Shown in pieces: positions 62,530 through 64,000 of a DNA stretch of 64,000 nucleotides. A program made the translations under genes and the position numbers. Location: assembly GCF_013184075.1 (NCBI RefSeq), contig NZ_JABEQQ010000001.1, positions 496,001 to 560,000 of the forward strand, read 5' to 3'. The notes beneath the pieces are model-generated. The model was given only the letters and a program-made list of their open reading frames with translations, ran no database searches and was not told the origin of the DNA. Position 1 is the first letter of the stretch; every line of letters begins with the position of its first letter. Source of the DNA: Lentilactobacillus kribbianus (lineage in GTDB: Bacteria > Bacillota > Bacilli > Lactobacillales > Lactobacillaceae).

Positions 62530-63774
62530 TTATTCGCCCGCACTTGAGTTAGAAGCGGTCGTTGTTTCAGACGCTTGTTTAGTTAATTTAACGGTAGTGG
62601 TCTTTTCCTTACCTTGATGGTAATAAGTTACCGATACCCTATCACCAATTTGGTGTTCGTATAACAAGTCTCTCAATGAGTTTTGCGTGGTGATCTTTTT
62701 ATCACCCAACTTGGTAATAACGTCGTACTTCTTAATTCCAGCTCGACCAGCTGGTGAAGTAGCACCCGCCTTCATCACCACTACCCCTTGGGTAACGGAA
62801 CTAGGTAACTTCAATACTGATTTTTGTTGATCAGCCGAAATGTTAGCTAGGTCTACGTAAGAAATCCCTAGCGCCGGACGAACTACCTTTCCATTTTGAA
62901 TTAACTGGTTAATAATCGTCACAACTTCGTTACTTGGAATGGCAAAGCCCATCCCCTCTACGCTGGTACCAGAACTATCGTTAGCCAACTTCATTGAATT
63001 AATTCCAATAACTTGACCGGCCATGTTTACTAATGGCCCACCCGAGTTCCCAGGGTTAATTGCTGTATCCGTTTGGATAACGGTCGCATTTCCAATCTGT
63101 TGGTTATTACTGTTAGTTTGCGGTACTTCTCGTTTTTTCGCTGAAATAATTCCTTGGGTGACTGATGTAGCGTAATCAGATCCTAGCGGTGAACCAATTG
63201 CAATGACTGGTTCAGCGACTTTAATAGCATCTGAATTACCAAAGGTCGCCACTTGTTTAACTTGACTAGCATCCATTTTTAAGACGGCTAAATCAGTAAC
63301 GGAATCTTTACCAACTACCTTAGCAGAAACCTTCTTACCATTGCTCAAAATGACTTCAATCGCACTAGAACCACTGACAACGTGATTATTGGTAACTATG
63401 TAGGCATCATTACCGCTCTTTTTATAAATAACCCCAGAACCTTCACTAGCCGTTTCTAGCTCGTCACTATCTTTAGAATTACTACTGCTGTTGCCACCAC
63501 CAAAAATAGAAGCTAAGCTACCGTCTTGTGACTGGGCTTTTTGCATATTAATAACCGATACCACGGCATTTTTATTATTCTCAAAGGCCGTTTCGGCTTG
63601 CGTTGACACGTTCACCTTAGTATTACTTACCTTGGCCGTACCATTTGAATTATTGGTCGACACTAATGAAGTCCCATTATTATTAAAGTATGAAATGCCA
63701 CCATATGCAATTCCCCCACCCAAAGCACCGGCTAGGGCAGCTGTGGCAACTATTTTCCCAAAACTATTACTCAT
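62530..63774 (-). CDS. htrA: HtrA/DegP-type membrane serine protease
   Basis: The 414-residue protein has an N-terminal membrane anchor (about residues 8-30), a Ser/Asn-rich linker, and a trypsin-like domain with the triad His in VTNNHVVSG, Asp in VTDLAVLKMD and Ser in NPGNSGGPLV. One C-terminal PDZ domain (GVVVMKAGATSPAGRAGIKKYDVI) follows. It degrades or refolds misfolded exported proteins. The place between walJ and rlmH is the standard order in lactobacilli. Confidence 0.96.
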   Translation of the reverse strand: MSNSFGKIVATAALAGALGGGIAYGGISYFNNNGTSLVSTNNSNGTAKVSNTKVNVSTQAETAFENNKNAVVSVINMQKAQSQDGSLASIFGGGNSSSNSKDSDELETASEGSGVIYKKSGNDAYIVTNNHVVSGSSAIEVILSNGKKVSAKVVGKDSVTDLAVLKMDASQVKQVATFGNSDAIKVAEPVIAIGSPLGSDYATSVTQGIISAKKREVPQTNSNNQQIGNATVIQTDTAINPGNSGGPLVNMAGQVIGINSMKLANDSSGTSVEGMGFAIPSNEVVTIINQLIQNGKVVRPALGISYVDLANISADQQKSVLKLPSSVTQGVVVMKAGATSPAGRAGIKKYDVITKLGDKKITTQNSLRDLLYEHQIGDRVSVTYYHQGKEKTTTVKLTKQASETTTASNSSAGE

Positions 63775-63851
63775 TATTAGTATTCCCTCCTAATAAATTC
63801 ATCGCTTTGTCGATGTTTACTTTCATTTTACCTTAAAATAACTGATTAACC

Positions 63852-64000
63852 TTAAACTACGATTAAACTAGAGGCATTTGCTACATCGGTATCAAATAAA
63901 TTAAAGTCATGACCAACTCCCAGGTCATGATCGCTCAAAATGGAAGCCACGGTTAAGTGCGCCAATGATTTTAAATTATTATGTTGGCTGCGATGGCCGA
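63852..64000 (-). CDS. walJ: WalJ/YycJ metallo-hydrolase, C-terminal end (partial)
   Basis: Forty-nine C-terminal codons are visible, including GHRSQHNNLKSLAHLTVASIL and ending LFDTDVANASSLIVV. They match the end of the MBL-fold WalJ/VicX protein that closes the walRK operon. The identification rests on the neighbourhood (htrA, rlmH) and the VxHD/LFDTD pattern; the rest lies beyond the window. Confidence 0.75.
   Translation of the reverse strand, partial: GHRSQHNNLKSLAHLTVASILSDHDLGVGHDFNLFDTDVANASSLIVV

Noticed and set aside
1-64000. CRISPR arrays, tRNA or rRNA genes
   Set aside because: No regularly spaced repeats, CCA-ended cloverleafs or rRNA segments were recognised by eye; tRNAscan and a CRISPR finder would settle it.

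Overview
The window is chromosomal DNA of a low-to-mid GC Gram-positive lactic acid bacterium, most likely Lactobacillaceae. The genus cannot be fixed from the sequence alone. Supporting signs are AGGAGG-type ribosome sites, lipobox lipoproteins, an Asp23/AmaP envelope-stress operon, a PyrR-type pyr leader, H2O-forming NADH oxidase, lactate oxidase, an R-specific alcohol dehydrogenase of the Lactobacillus type, CcpA-like cre sites, and the rlmH - htrA - walJ order at the right end. No rRNA, tRNA, insertion sequence, integrase, prophage or CRISPR array was seen.

Layout. 0-5.2 kb: OpuA-type osmolyte importer (permease cut by the window edge), a TipA-type MerR regulator, yaaA, and a metal/arsenic block (arsC, cadD, a CzrA-like sensor with its own promoter-operator). 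5.3-11.6 kb: an ABC exporter pair, an esterase, the six-gene GlsB-AmaP-DUF2273-Asp23-Asp23 envelope-stress operon and a ClC antiporter. 11.7-15.5 kb: ROK fructokinase, then a zinc-limitation block with a 37-residue basic protein and zinc-ligand-free copies of ribosomal proteins L33 and L32. Two near-identical promoters there carry the same Fur-family box. 15.6-23.5 kb: an oligopeptide importer (oppA-B-C-D-F) followed by a second oppA. Both oppA genes have the same 21-bp palindrome about 78 bp before their starts. A paralogue of the 37-residue protein follows.

23.8-36.6 kb holds redox enzymes (2-hydroxyacid dehydrogenase, quinone reductase, AhpD-like protein, NADH oxidase, SDR, flavin monooxygenase plus F420-reductase-like partner), a KdgK-like kinase, gamma-glutamylcysteine synthetase and an MFS carrier. 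Two genes here, an rsgA relic and a SnoaL-like gene, carry in-frame TAA codons. 36.7-39.2 kb is a short pyrF-E-D operon behind a PyrR attenuator. 39.2-44.5 kb has a TauE-type permease, lactate oxidase, isochorismatase-like hydrolase, another quinone reductase and a frameshifted DUF2075 gene. 44.8-55 kb is for carbohydrate use: rbsD-A-C-B without kinase or regulator, and a FucP-type permease, epimerase, FGGY kinase and SorC-regulator operon. The regulator appears to start at ATA.

55-64 kb has a RibD-like reductase, tautomerase, R-alcohol dehydrogenase and acetyltransferase. A very AT-rich 1200-residue P-loop STAND-type protein is lodged directly behind rlmH; it is the best candidate here for an undescribed (possibly anti-phage) system. 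The rlmH-htrA gap is packed with DnaA boxes, all on one strand but for one weak site. htrA and the end of walJ close the window.
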